DNA of 64,000 bases from JADJWR01 sp963847675. GTDB lineage: Bacteria; Pseudomonadota; Gammaproteobacteria; Burkholderiales; Burkholderiaceae_F. Made by a program: the position numbers and the translations under genes. The notes under the pieces are model-generated. The model ran no database searches. It was not told the DNA's origin and saw only the letters and a program-made list of their open reading frames with translations. This document shows positions 44,866 to 53,916 of this stretch, in pieces (the first letter of the stretch is position 1; each line of letters starts with the position of its first letter). The stretch covers positions 1-64,000 of the forward strand of contig CAWKAP010000007.1 in NCBI GenBank assembly GCA_963847675.1, read 5' to 3'.

Positions 44866-45768
44866 ATGCCGGCCGCCATGCTCGCCGACAACCCGTTCGA
44901 CCTCGACGACGACGCCGTCTACCGGCGCTGGCGTGAGCGCAAGCTCGCCGACAGCCCGCGCTCGACCGACGACCTGCTGGTCGAGGTGGCCGACCCGCTG
45001 CACCTGACGGCCGCCGAGCGCGCCGCACTGCTCGACCGCTGCGAGCGCGCCAACATGGCCGTCTATGTTTCAGCACGAGCCGATGCCGACAGCGCGATCC
45101 CGCGCCGCATCGGCGAGCAGCTCGGGCTGCGCACGCTCGACGTCAACGTCATGGCCGACGACGACGGCATCTCGCCGCTGTCGGCGGTCGCGGCCGGCCC
45201 GCGCAGCGGCTTCATCCCCTACACCAACCGCGCCATCCGCTGGCACACCGACGGCTACTACAACCCGCCGCAGCGGCGGATCCGCGCCATGATCCTGCAT
45301 TGCGTGCAGCGCGCGGATGCCGGCGGCGAGAACCGCCTGCTCGACCACGAACTCGCCTACATCGCGCTGCGCGACGCGGACCCGGCGCACATCGGCGCGC
45401 TGATGCTGGCCGACGCGATGACGATTCCGGCGCGCTCCGAGGAAGGCGAGGTGGCCCGCGGCGACCAGACCGGCCCGGTGTTCTCGATCGACGACGACGG
45501 GCGGCTGCACATGCGCTACACGGCCCGCACGCGCAGCATCGCGTGGAAGGACGATCCCGCCGTGCGCGCAGCCACCGACGCCCTGCTGCGCGTGCTGGAG
45601 ACCGATCCCCATGTCCTGTGCCTGAGGCAGGAGCCCGGCATGGGCATCGTCTGCAACAATGTCCTGCACGACCGCGCGGCGTTCACCGACTCGCCCGGGC
45701 ACACTCGCCTGGTCCTGCGCGCGCGCTACTACGAGCGCATCGGCAGCCAAGCGCACACCGCCAGCTGA
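44866..45768 (+). CDS. TauD/TfdA-family Fe(II)/2-oxoglutarate dioxygenase
   Basis: A 300-residue non-haem iron oxygenase. The facial triad is visible: IRWHTDGYYNPP gives H-x-D, and NVLHDRAAF gives the distal His, followed by RLVLRARYYERI with the 2-oxoglutarate-binding Arg. Members open taurine, sulfonates, sulfate esters and other substrates. At the end of a sulfur-gene module it could release sulfite from an organosulfur compound, or modify a protein or RNA; the sequence does not decide. ATG at 44866, five bases after the previous stop. Confidence 0.82.
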   Translation: MPAAMLADNPFDLDDDAVYRRWRERKLADSPRSTDDLLVEVADPLHLTAAERAALLDRCERANMAVYVSARADADSAIPRRIGEQLGLRTLDVNVMADDDGISPLSAVAAGPRSGFIPYTNRAIRWHTDGYYNPPQRRIRAMILHCVQRADAGGENRLLDHELAYIALRDADPAHIGALMLADAMTIPARSEEGEVARGDQTGPVFSIDDDGRLHMRYTARTRSIAWKDDPAVRAATDALLRVLETDPHVLCLRQEPGMGIVCNNVLHDRAAFTDSPGHTRLVLRARYYERIGSQAHTAS

Positions 45769-45836
45769 CGCGGCCAGCATACGCGCGGGTTCGCCGCGCT
45801 GCGTAAGCCGCCTGCGCGGCGATCGTCAGCCGCGCA

Positions 45837-46301
45837 TCACGGCCTCGCGAGCGGCACTTCGTAGAGCCGCTCGGGCAGCCGCTCGCGGATCTCCTTCGGC
45901 GAAAGCTTGACGAAGTTGCGGTGGAGTTCGAGCACCACGAGTCGCCGCGTCTGCTCGGCCATCGACTTGCGCATCAGCCCGAGGAAATCCGGCGGCGCCA
46001 CCAGCACCATCCGCTCCGCCTCGCCCTGCACGCGCGCCTTCTCGAGCCGTTTGGCGAGGAAATGGGCAAAGTCGAGCGCCGCCTGTTGCCGCGGTCCGAC
46101 TTCGCTTTCCATCGTGTGACGTCCCTGCCCGGCACTGTCGAACGCCCGCCCCGGAAGATCGCTGGTCAGTTCGCGCGCCAGCATCCGACCTTCCGGATGC
46201 GTCATCGCCTCGAGTTCCTTGATCGGTCCGGTCGGTTCGTCGGCACCGAAGATGCGCGCCGCACTGGAATCCGCAACGACGATCCATGTAGTTGCCGTCA
46301 T
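45837..46301 (-). CDS. Host attachment-like protein (BaeRF family)
   Basis: A 154-residue protein beginning MTATTWIVVADSSAARIFGA with the pattern of the so-called host attachment proteins (ELEAMTHPEGRMLARELTSD; FAHFLAKRLEKARV; LVLVAPPDFLGLMRKSM). The fold resembles archaeal release-factor eRF1 domain 3-like proteins; the true function is unclear. It is a single gene. An 8-base-pair hairpin (45792-45799 with 45814-45821) lies in the gap to the convergent dioxygenase gene but has no T-run. Confidence 0.8.
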   Translation of the reverse strand: MTATTWIVVADSSAARIFGADEPTGPIKELEAMTHPEGRMLARELTSDLPGRAFDSAGQGRHTMESEVGPRQQAALDFAHFLAKRLEKARVQGEAERMVLVAPPDFLGLMRKSMAEQTRRLVVLELHRNFVKLSPKEIRERLPERLYEVPLARP

Positions 46302-46523
46302 CTTGTCCACCCTTTTCGCGGCCGCGGGCGGAACCCACCCGCGCTGCCGTAGTCGATTACGAAAACACCCTAGCGCCATTGCGCCCGGCCGGTGTTGACC
46401 GCACGCAGGATCTGCGCGCGGCAACCGGCAGATCGAGAACGGCGCGAACGGCTTTCTCGCCGCGAGCGTGTCGCCTTCTGACCTCAGGACAGACGCGTTG
46501 CCCACACCGGCATTTCGTCCCGC

Positions 46524-47630
46524 CTACGACGCCTGCGGCACCAGGTCGCGCATCCGCTCGCGCGCGGCATGCGCCGCCTCCGCGAAGCGTCGAATGCCAT
46601 CTTCCTCGAGCTCGGCGGCAACCTGGTCGAGGTCGATGCCGAACGTCGCCAGGCGCGCGACCAGCACCTCGGCCTCGGCCAGGCCTTCTTCGATGCGCAC
46701 CTTCGGCTCGCCGTGGTGACGGTAGGCGGTCATCGTCTCCTGCGTCATCGTGTTGATCGTCTGCGGCGCGATCAGCGGATCGACGTAGCGGATGTCGCTG
46801 TAGGCGGGGTTCTTGGTCGACGTCGACGCCCACAGCAGCCGCTGCGGCCGCGCGCCGAGCGCGGTGAGCTGCTGCCACACCGTGTCTGCCTGCTGGCGCA
46901 GGAACTCGCGGTAGGCGAGCCTGGCGCAGGCGATCGCCGCCTGGCCGCGCAGCGTGCCTGCGCCCGGCTTCCCGCTCTCCTCGAGACGGCGGTCGACCAG
47001 CGTGTCGATGCGGCTGACGAAGAGACTCGCCACCGAGGACACGTTCGTGACCGGCTTGCCGGCCATCGCCCGCTCCTTCAGGCCCTGCAGGTACGCCTGC
47101 GCCACTTCGAGATAGCGGGCCACGCTGAACAGCAGCGTGGCGTTGACGTTCACGCCTGCCGCGGTCAGCCGCCGGATCGCGGTGAGGCCCTCCTTCGTGG
47201 CCGGCACCTTGATCATCACGTTCGGCCGGTTCAGCGCCGCCCACAGGTACTCGCCCTCGGCAACGGTGGCATCCGCGTCGCGCGCCAGCCGCGGCGAGGC
47301 CTCGATGCTGACGTAGCCGTCCGCGCCCTGGGTTCGCTCGTGCACCGGCCGCAGCAGGTCGGCGGCGCGGGCGACGTCCTGCCGCATCAGCAGGTCGACG
47401 ATGCCCGGCGCCTCGTTGCCGGCGGCTGCCAGTTGCGCGATGTCGGCGGCATAGTCGTTCGACGAGGTCAGCGCCTTCTCGAAGATGCTGGGATTGGTCG
47501 TGACGCCGGTGACGCCATCGTTTTCGATCATCCGCACCAGGCTGCCGTCCTCGAGCAGTCGGCGGTCGATGGTGTCGAGCCACACGCTCTGGCCGAGCGC
47601 GCCGATGGCCTGCAGGCGATTAAGTGTCAT
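46524..47630 (-). CDS. tal: Transaldolase
   Basis: A 368-residue enzyme of the long transaldolase subfamily, which moves a dihydroxyacetone unit between sugar phosphates in the pentose phosphate pathway. The Schiff-base Lys lies in NVMIKVPATKEGL and the substrate pocket includes TGVTTNPSIFEKAL and LLWASTSTKNPAYSD. The GGAGGAGAAGAAGAC leader precedes the ATG at 47628-47630. It is divergent from iorA. Confidence 0.9.
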   Translation of the reverse strand: MTLNRLQAIGALGQSVWLDTIDRRLLEDGSLVRMIENDGVTGVTTNPSIFEKALTSSNDYAADIAQLAAAGNEAPGIVDLLMRQDVARAADLLRPVHERTQGADGYVSIEASPRLARDADATVAEGEYLWAALNRPNVMIKVPATKEGLTAIRRLTAAGVNVNATLLFSVARYLEVAQAYLQGLKERAMAGKPVTNVSSVASLFVSRIDTLVDRRLEESGKPGAGTLRGQAAIACARLAYREFLRQQADTVWQQLTALGARPQRLLWASTSTKNPAYSDIRYVDPLIAPQTINTMTQETMTAYRHHGEPKVRIEEGLAEAEVLVARLATFGIDLDQVAAELEEDGIRRFAEAAHAARERMRDLVPQAS

Positions 47631-47874
47631 GTCTTCTTCTCCTCCGCGAACGGTGAACCCGAAAGCCGCGCCATGGCCGGCCGCAGCACGCAATCCACCT
47701 TTGACTACAGTCTGGCACCAGTCGGCGCCGAAGGTTCCGGGGCAAGCGGGAATGTGTCCCTTCCCGGGGCGGCAGACGTGGACTCCTTCACCCGGCGCGT
47801 GGGTCTCCTGACGACAGAAGCTCCGTTTCGAGTCGCTCCGTCTTCCGCCGTTATCATGCCGCGGGAGCAGAACG

Positions 47875-49509
47875 ATGACGGAAAGAATCCTGCTGGGAGA
47901 CGAGGCAGTCGCACAGGGAGCGGTCGATGCCGGCATCAGCGCCGCATACGCCTATCCCGGCACGCCGTCGACCGAGATCTTCGAAACCATCCGGCGCTAC
48001 GCGAAATCGGCCGATCCGCCGATCCGCGGGCTGTGGTCGACCAACGAGAAGGTCGCGCTCGAGGAAGGCGTCGGTGTCTCGTATGCCGGAAGGCGCGCGC
48101 TCGTCGCGATGAAGCACGTCGGCCTGAATGTCGCCGCCGACCCGTTCATGAACGTCGCCGTGGCCGGCGCGCACGGTGGCCTGGTGGTGGCGGTCGCCGA
48201 CGATCCGTCGATGCACAGTTCGCAGAACGAGCAGGACTCGCGCTACTTCGCCGACTTCGCGCAGGTGCCCTGCCTCGAACCGTCCAACCAGCAGGAATGC
48301 TACGAATTCACGCGCGAGGCGTTCGAGCTGTCCGAGCAGTTGCGCGTGCCGGTGATGCTGCGCCTGGTCACGCGGCTCGCGCACAGCCGCGCCGTGGTCA
48401 GGTCGTCGCCGCCGCGGCCGCAGAACGAGGCGCGCTACGCCGCCGATGCGAGCCTTTACACGCTGATCCCGTCCAACGCGCGGCGCGCTTACGGCAAGCT
48501 GCTCGACAAGCAGCCGGCCATGGCCGAGTACGCCGAGCGCCACGCCGCCAACGCGCTGACGCTGCGCGGCGGCCGATGCCCGGGCATCCTGGTGAGCGGC
48601 GTGGCCTGGAACTACCTGCAGGAGGCGCTGGGGTCCGCGCTCGAGCACTACCACCTGCTGCGCATCGGCGTCTATCCGCTGCCCGTGGCCAAGATCCGCC
48701 GGCTGCTCGACGCCTCGACCGAGGTGTGGGTGGTCGAGGAAGGCTATCCGTTCATCGAGCGCTATGTCAGCGCACTGGGCCTGATGCGCGAGCCGCCGAT
48801 CCACGGCAAGATGACCGGGCACCTTCCGCGCAGCGGCGAGCTGACGCCGGATGCGCTGCGCCAGAGCTTCGGGCTGCCCCTCCGCGAGTCGCTGCGGATC
48901 CCCGGCCTCGACGACGTGCTGGTGGGCCGCCCGCCGCGGCTGTGCGACGCCTGCCCGCACGACGATGCTTACGCGGCAATCAAGGAGGCGATCGCCGATC
49001 TCGGCGACGACGTGCGCGTCCAGGGCGACATCGGCTGCTACGCGCTCGGCTACCTCAAGCCGCACCAGGCGATCCACTCGTGCCTGTGCATGGGCGCCTC
49101 GATCGGCATGGCGATCGGCGCCGCCCACGCCGGCATGCGGCCGGCGCTCGCCGTGATCGGCGACGGCACGTTCACCCATTCCGGAATGGCCCCGCTGCTC
49201 GATGCGGCGCGCGACGACATTCCGATCAAGGTCTTCATCCTCGACAACAGCATCGTCGCGATGACCGGCGGCCAGCCGATGATGGCCACCGACGAGCAGG
49301 TGGTCGACCTCGTCGCGGGCCTCGGCGTGCCGCGCAGCCGCATCCACATCGTCTCGCCGACGCCGCAGAAGAAGGCGGAGAACGTGCGCCTGATCCGCGC
49401 GGAGATCGCCCGCGACGGGCTGTCGGTGATCGTTGCCCGCCGTGCCTGCGTCACCTACGCCAAGGTCATCAAGGAGCACCGTCGCAGCCGGAAGCCCGCG
49501 CCGGCATGA
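47875..49509 (+). CDS. iorA: Indolepyruvate:ferredoxin oxidoreductase alpha subunit-like, no ferredoxin tail
   Basis: A 544-residue TPP enzyme that decarboxylates aryl pyruvates to aryl-CoA. The Pyr-domain opening (GDEAVAQGAVDAGISAAYAY then PGTPSTEIFE) and the TPP-binding C-terminal part (GDIGCYALGY; AVIGDGTFTHSGMAP; ILDNSIVAMTGG) are clear. Archaeal IorA carries a C-terminal 2[4Fe-4S] ferredoxin domain; here the chain ends after VTYAKVIKEHRRSRKPAPA, so it is missing. CDACPHDD is the only cysteine pair near the middle. The stop overlaps the iorB start by four bases. Confidence 0.85.
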   Translation: MTERILLGDEAVAQGAVDAGISAAYAYPGTPSTEIFETIRRYAKSADPPIRGLWSTNEKVALEEGVGVSYAGRRALVAMKHVGLNVAADPFMNVAVAGAHGGLVVAVADDPSMHSSQNEQDSRYFADFAQVPCLEPSNQQECYEFTREAFELSEQLRVPVMLRLVTRLAHSRAVVRSSPPRPQNEARYAADASLYTLIPSNARRAYGKLLDKQPAMAEYAERHAANALTLRGGRCPGILVSGVAWNYLQEALGSALEHYHLLRIGVYPLPVAKIRRLLDASTEVWVVEEGYPFIERYVSALGLMREPPIHGKMTGHLPRSGELTPDALRQSFGLPLRESLRIPGLDDVLVGRPPRLCDACPHDDAYAAIKEAIADLGDDVRVQGDIGCYALGYLKPHQAIHSCLCMGASIGMAIGAAHAGMRPALAVIGDGTFTHSGMAPLLDAARDDIPIKVFILDNSIVAMTGGQPMMATDEQVVDLVAGLGVPRSRIHIVSPTPQKKAENVRLIRAEIARDGLSVIVARRACVTYAKVIKEHRRSRKPAPA

Positions 49510-50292
49510 ACTACGACCTCGTCATCTGCGGCGTCGGCGGCCAGGGCGTGCTGTCGATGGCCTGGGTCGTCGACCACGCCGCGGTCGAGGCGGGCTTTCA
49601 CCTGAAGCAGCCCGAGGTGCACGGGATGGCGCAGCGCGGCGGCGCCGTTTCGGCATTCGTGCGCATCGCCGACGCGCCCGTGGCGAGCGATCTCATCGCC
49701 GATGGCACTGCCCGCTTGGTGCTGTCGGTCGAGCCGATGGAAAGCCTGCGCTACGCGAAGATGCTCCGGCCCGATGGCTGGATCGTCACCGACGTCACGC
49801 CGCTGAAGAACGTGGCGGCCTACCCGGACACGGGCAGGCTCTTCGACGTGCTGTTCTCGGCGCCGCGCCTCGTCGCCGTCGACGCGGGCGCGCTCGCGCG
49901 CAAGGCGGGCACGGTCAAGGCGAACAACATGGTCATGCTCGGCGCCGCCGCGTCGCTGCTGCCGGTGCCGGTGACGCTGATCGAGAAGCACCTGAAGTTG
50001 CTGTTCGCGGCCAAGGGCGAGCGCATCGTCGCCGCGAACGTGGCCGCCTTCCGCATGGGCGACGCGGCGAGCCGCTTTGCCGCCGCACTCGCGGCCGGCG
50101 GCGTGCCGACCGGCATCATCGCCCGCGTCGTGCCCCGGCTCGACTTCGAACCCGGTCCGGTCGCCGGGCACGTCGTCGCGCAGTGGATCGAGCGCCTCGG
50201 TGCGCGCGGATGCGGCAAGATGGGCCGCACGCATTTTCGAAGGCGAAGAAGTGGTGGCACTCGACGCGGGGCTTTCCGCGCTGTCGACCTGA
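49506..50292 (+). CDS. iorB: Indolepyruvate oxidoreductase beta subunit, one apparent frameshift near 50205
   Basis: The gamma-type 2-oxoacid oxidoreductase domain starts MNYDLVICGVGGQGVLSMAW and includes PEVHGMAQRGGAVSAFVRIA and VKANNMVMLGAAASLL, matching IorB. Its frame runs on without a stop past GARGCGKMGRTHF, but a sensible end (RADAARWAARIFEGEEVVAL then a stop at 50290-50292) lies in the next frame, and the total is one base over a multiple of three. One extra base near 50205 explains this. It is co-translated with iorA. Confidence 0.82.
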
Positions 50293-50418
50293 CGCGCCGG
50301 GCCGAATCGTCGAGTGGCCTTGCTCAGCACCGAGCCGTCCAGGCCCCGCCGAGAGAATGGCGCGACCGTCCGTATCCGGCGCGCGCAGACGCCCTAACAT
50401 CCGCTGCTGAACAGAGCC

Positions 50419-52155
50419 ATGGTTTTCGACGAGCGCCCCTCCCCGGCACGCGTCAGCGCCGCGGCGGCAGCGAAACTGCCGCGCGCCGTGCTGCTGGCGC
50501 TCATCGTCGCCTACAGCGTCAGCGGGCTCTTCGGCCGCGACCCGTGGCAGGAGGCCGACGCGACCGGCTTCGGCATCATGTGGACGATGGCGCGCTCCGG
50601 CGACTGGCTGCTGCCCGCCGTGGCCGGGGAACTGGTCGCCGCTGACGGCCCGCTCGCGTTCTGGGTCGGCGCCGGGTCGATTGCCCTCCTCGGCCGTGCA
50701 ATCGGAGATGTTGCCGCCGCCCGGCTGCCGGAAATCCTGTGGTTCTTCCTGGCCACCGGCGCGCTGTGGTACGCGATGCTGCGCCTGGCGCGCCGGGAAG
50801 AGGCGCAGCCGGTCGCCTTCGCCTTCGGCGGAGAGGCGACGTCGCGCGACTACGGGCGCATGCTGGCCGACGTGGCCGTGCTGCTCGTCCTCGGGACGAT
50901 CGGGCCGGTCGTGACCCTGCACGAGACAACGGTCGAGCCGGCAGCGTTCGCGCTGTCCTGCGTTGCGATCTATGGCCTAGCGCTGTCCCTGGACCGGCCT
51001 TACGGCGGCGCGCTGCTGTCCGGTGCCGCCCTCGGCCTGCTGCTGCTGACGCGCGCCGCACAGCCGACGCTGTGGTTCGTGCTGGCCGCGCTTCCCTTGG
51101 TCGCCTGCACGGCGCAGGTGGCGGTTCGCATGCGCGCTGCCCTGCTGCTGCTGCTTGCCGTGGCTGCGATCGCCTGCGCCTGGGTGTCTGCCGTGCTGAA
51201 CTGGCGCGGAACTGCCGGCGCCGTCTACCTGCTCGAGTGGGCGACCGGCAGCCTGCAGCAGTTCGGCTGGCCGAACTCGGAAAACCTGATGTGGCTGCTG
51301 CGCACGCTGCCCTGGCACACCTGGCCGCTTTGGCCGTTGGCGGCCTGGGCGCTGTACGCCTGGCGCCATGGCGCGCGGCGCCCGCACGTGGCACTGGGGG
51401 CGTTGCTGCTGGTCATGCAGGCGCTCGGCCTGCTGACGACCCGCTCGCCGAGCGCAGCCGATCTCGTGCACATCGTGCCGCCACTCGTGCTGCTGGCGGC
51501 CTTCGGCGCAGTCGCGATGCGGCGCGCGGCGGAAACCGCGATCGACTGGTTCGCGATCACGGCGTTCTGTCTCTTCACCGCGGCGCTGTGGGCGTACTTC
51601 ATCGCGATGCACGCCGGCGTGCCGCCGAAGATGCATTCTTCCGTGGTGCGGCTGACCGCGGGCTACGTGCCGCCGCTGGACTGGGCGCGCGTGAGCATTG
51701 CGGCGACCGCGTCGGCCTTCTGGCTGGCCCTGGTCGCCTGGCGCGTGCACCAGCCTTCCGGCGCGCTGTGGCGTGGTCCGGCGCTCGCCGCCACCGGCCT
51801 GGTCACATTGTGGGTGGCCTTCTCTTCGCTGTTTCTCGATGCCGTCGATCACCGCCGCTCGTTCGCAGCCGTGGCCCGGGCAGCGGCGGCGCAGATCGCG
51901 GCATCCGGCACGGCCGACGACTGCGTGCTGGCGCACCACCTGCGTCCTTCGCATCGCGCCGTTTTCGCCTTCCACGGCGGGATCCGCTTCAAGGCCGGCG
52001 ACCCTGCCGCCTGCGCATTCGCCCTGCACCGTGATGTCGCCGGCTCGCTGCTCGACGACGGACTGCCGTCGGGCCACTGGACCGAGATATGGAACGGGCA
52101 CCGACCGGGACAGCCCGACGAGGTCATCCGCCTTTATCGGCGCAGCAGCGGCTGA
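50419..52155 (+). CDS. Family-39 (ArnT/PMT-like) glycosyltransferase, membrane protein
   Basis: A 578-residue protein with about ten membrane segments. It opens with the GT39 pattern SGLFGRDPWQEADATGFGIM, whose acidic pair (Asp/Glu in the first periplasmic loop) is used in transfer from a polyprenyl-phosphate sugar. A soluble C-terminal part ends RLYRRSSG. The acceptor, perhaps lipid A, is unknown. It lies 126 bases after iorB. Confidence 0.78.
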   Translation: MVFDERPSPARVSAAAAAKLPRAVLLALIVAYSVSGLFGRDPWQEADATGFGIMWTMARSGDWLLPAVAGELVAADGPLAFWVGAGSIALLGRAIGDVAAARLPEILWFFLATGALWYAMLRLARREEAQPVAFAFGGEATSRDYGRMLADVAVLLVLGTIGPVVTLHETTVEPAAFALSCVAIYGLALSLDRPYGGALLSGAALGLLLLTRAAQPTLWFVLAALPLVACTAQVAVRMRAALLLLLAVAAIACAWVSAVLNWRGTAGAVYLLEWATGSLQQFGWPNSENLMWLLRTLPWHTWPLWPLAAWALYAWRHGARRPHVALGALLLVMQALGLLTTRSPSAADLVHIVPPLVLLAAFGAVAMRRAAETAIDWFAITAFCLFTAALWAYFIAMHAGVPPKMHSSVVRLTAGYVPPLDWARVSIAATASAFWLALVAWRVHQPSGALWRGPALAATGLVTLWVAFSSLFLDAVDHRRSFAAVARAAAAQIAASGTADDCVLAHHLRPSHRAVFAFHGGIRFKAGDPAACAFALHRDVAGSLLDDGLPSGHWTEIWNGHRPGQPDEVIRLYRRSSG

Positions 52156-52271
52156 ACGACCTGTTCGCGGGCCCTCGCAGTGCCCCGCAGCGAAGACGCG
52201 GGGATCCGCTCGGGCCGCGGTGCACCTGTCTACACTTCCCAACCCCAGCGCATTCAGACACCACCACGGAT

Positions 52272-53865
52272 ATGCCCGAACAACGAGACAGCGCCGCAGC
52301 GCCGCACACGACGACCGCCGCGCGCCGGTCCCGGCTGCGCCTGCGCAACCTGCGGCCGGGCGACTATCCGCAGGTCGCCGACCTGATGGAGCGCATCTTC
52401 ACCGGCATCGAGGGCGAGTTCGGTGGCGCCGTGCCCGAGGAGCGCTACCGCTCGATTCTCTCCAGGTTCCCCGAGGGCCAGATCGCCATCACCGACCGCG
52501 GCAGGATCGTCGGGGTCGCCTTCTCGCTGATCATCGACGAGCGCCGATTCGCGGCGCAGCACACCTATGCCGAGATCACCGGCGACGGCCTGTTCACCAC
52601 GCACGACCCGGAAGGCGACGTGCTGTACGGCGCGGATGTGTTCGTCGACCCGGCCTATCGATCGATGCGCATCGGCCGCCGCCTCTACGACGCGCGCAAG
52701 GAACTGTGCCGCAGGCTGAACCTTCGCGCGATCGTCGCCGGCGGACGCATCCCCGGCTATCAGGACCATGCCGAGCGGCTGACGCCTGCGCAGTACGTCG
52801 AACTGGTCGGCAAACGCAAGCTGCACGACCCGATCCTGTCGTTCCAGCTGGCCAACGATTTCCGCGTGCACCGCATCCTGCGCGGCTACCTCGCCGAGGA
52901 CCGTGAATCGCACGGCTTCGCGACCCTGATCGAGTGGCAGAACGTCGCTTACGAGCCGCGCCGCGCGACTCTGGTCGGCGGCCAGAAGCGCACGGTGCGG
53001 ATCGGCGCGGTCCAGTGGCAGATGCGCGCCATCGACTCGATCGACGACCTGCTGGCACAGGTCGAGTTCTTCGTCGACTCGGTGTCGCGACTACAAGGCG
53101 GATTTCGTCGTCTTCCCCGAGTTCTTCAACATCGCCCTGATGGGGCTCGTCGACCAGGCCGACGGCGCCAAGGCGATGCGCCGCGTCGCGGACTTCTCGC
53201 CGCAGCTGGTGACCGCGCTGGGCGACCTGGCGCTGCGCTACAACATCAACATCATCGGCGGCAGCCTGCCCGTCCTCGACGGCGACACGCTGTACAACGA
53301 GGCGTATCTGTTCAAGCGCAACGGCGACATCGGCCGGCAGCGCAAACTGCACATCACGCCGGTCGAACGCCGCCTGTGGGCGCTGCAGGGCGGCGATTCG
53401 ATCGCCACCTTCGAAACCGACGCCGGCACCGTCGGCATCCTGATCTGCTACGACGTGGAATTCCCGGAGCTGACGCGCATCCTCGCCGAGCGCGGCATCC
53501 AGATCCTGTTCGTGCCGTTCTGGACCGAAACCAAGAACGGCTTCCAGCGCGTGCGGCACTGCGCGCAGGCGCGGGCCATCGAGAACGAGTGCTACGTCGT
53601 GCTCAGCGGCAGCGTCGGCAACCTGCCGCGGGTGGACAACGTCAACGTGCACTACTCGCAGATCGCGATCCTGTCGCCGGCGGACTTCGCTTTCCCGCAC
53701 GACGCGGTGATCGCGGAGAGCACGGCCAACGCCGAGACGATGCTGATCGCCGACGTGGACCTGTCGAAGCTGCGCGAGCTGCACGAGGCCGGCTCGGTGC
53801 GCAACCTGAAGGATCGCCGCCAGGACCTGTACCGGATCGCGTGGGTCGGCCCGACGGGGCGCTGA
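52272..53865 (+). CDS. Bifunctional GNAT acetyltransferase - carbon-nitrogen hydrolase, frameshift near 53090
   Basis: The N-terminal ~210 residues are a GNAT domain (LRLRNLRPGDYPQVADLMER; DPAYRSMRIGRRLYDAR). The C-terminal part is a nitrilase-superfamily amidase with the triad in FPEFFNIAL (Glu), RQRKLHITPVER (Lys) and GILICYDVEFPEL (Cys). This fused pair is known in proteobacteria; its substrate is not. Between RVSRL-type text and DYKADFVVFPEF the frame shifts at about 53090, and the total is one base over a multiple of three. The end at 53865 is normal. Confidence 0.85.
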
Positions 53866-53867
53866 TG

Positions 53868-53894
53868 AAAAAAAGGCCGGGCATGCGCCCGGCC
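53868..53894 (-). terminator. Rho-independent terminator of htpX
   Basis: The stem arms are 53875-53882 and 53887-53894 (GGCCGGGC with GCCCGGCC) with a four-base loop. Read on the minus strand it is followed by seven T (53868-53874). It sits 22 bases beyond the htpX stop and also close to the end of the convergent GNAT-nitrilase gene. Confidence 0.88.
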
Positions 53895-53916
53895 TCCTGA
53901 TTGCCGCATCCCGCGT

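Noticed and set aside
45792..45821. Hairpin between the dioxygenase and host-attachment-like genes as a bidirectional terminator
   Set aside because: The 8-base-pair stem is good but the loop is long (14 bases) and there is no T-run on either side, so the call is not supported.
42197..45836. A CRISPR array to go with the Cas6-like gene
   Set aside because: No regularly spaced direct repeats are visible in the flanks or elsewhere in the window.
46569..50645. A very long open frame of about 1,360 codons on the plus strand
   Set aside because: Most of it is antisense to the transaldolase gene and out of frame with iorA, with Arg/Ala/Gly-rich low-complexity text typical of GC-rich shadows. Only its part from 49506 on is real (iorB).
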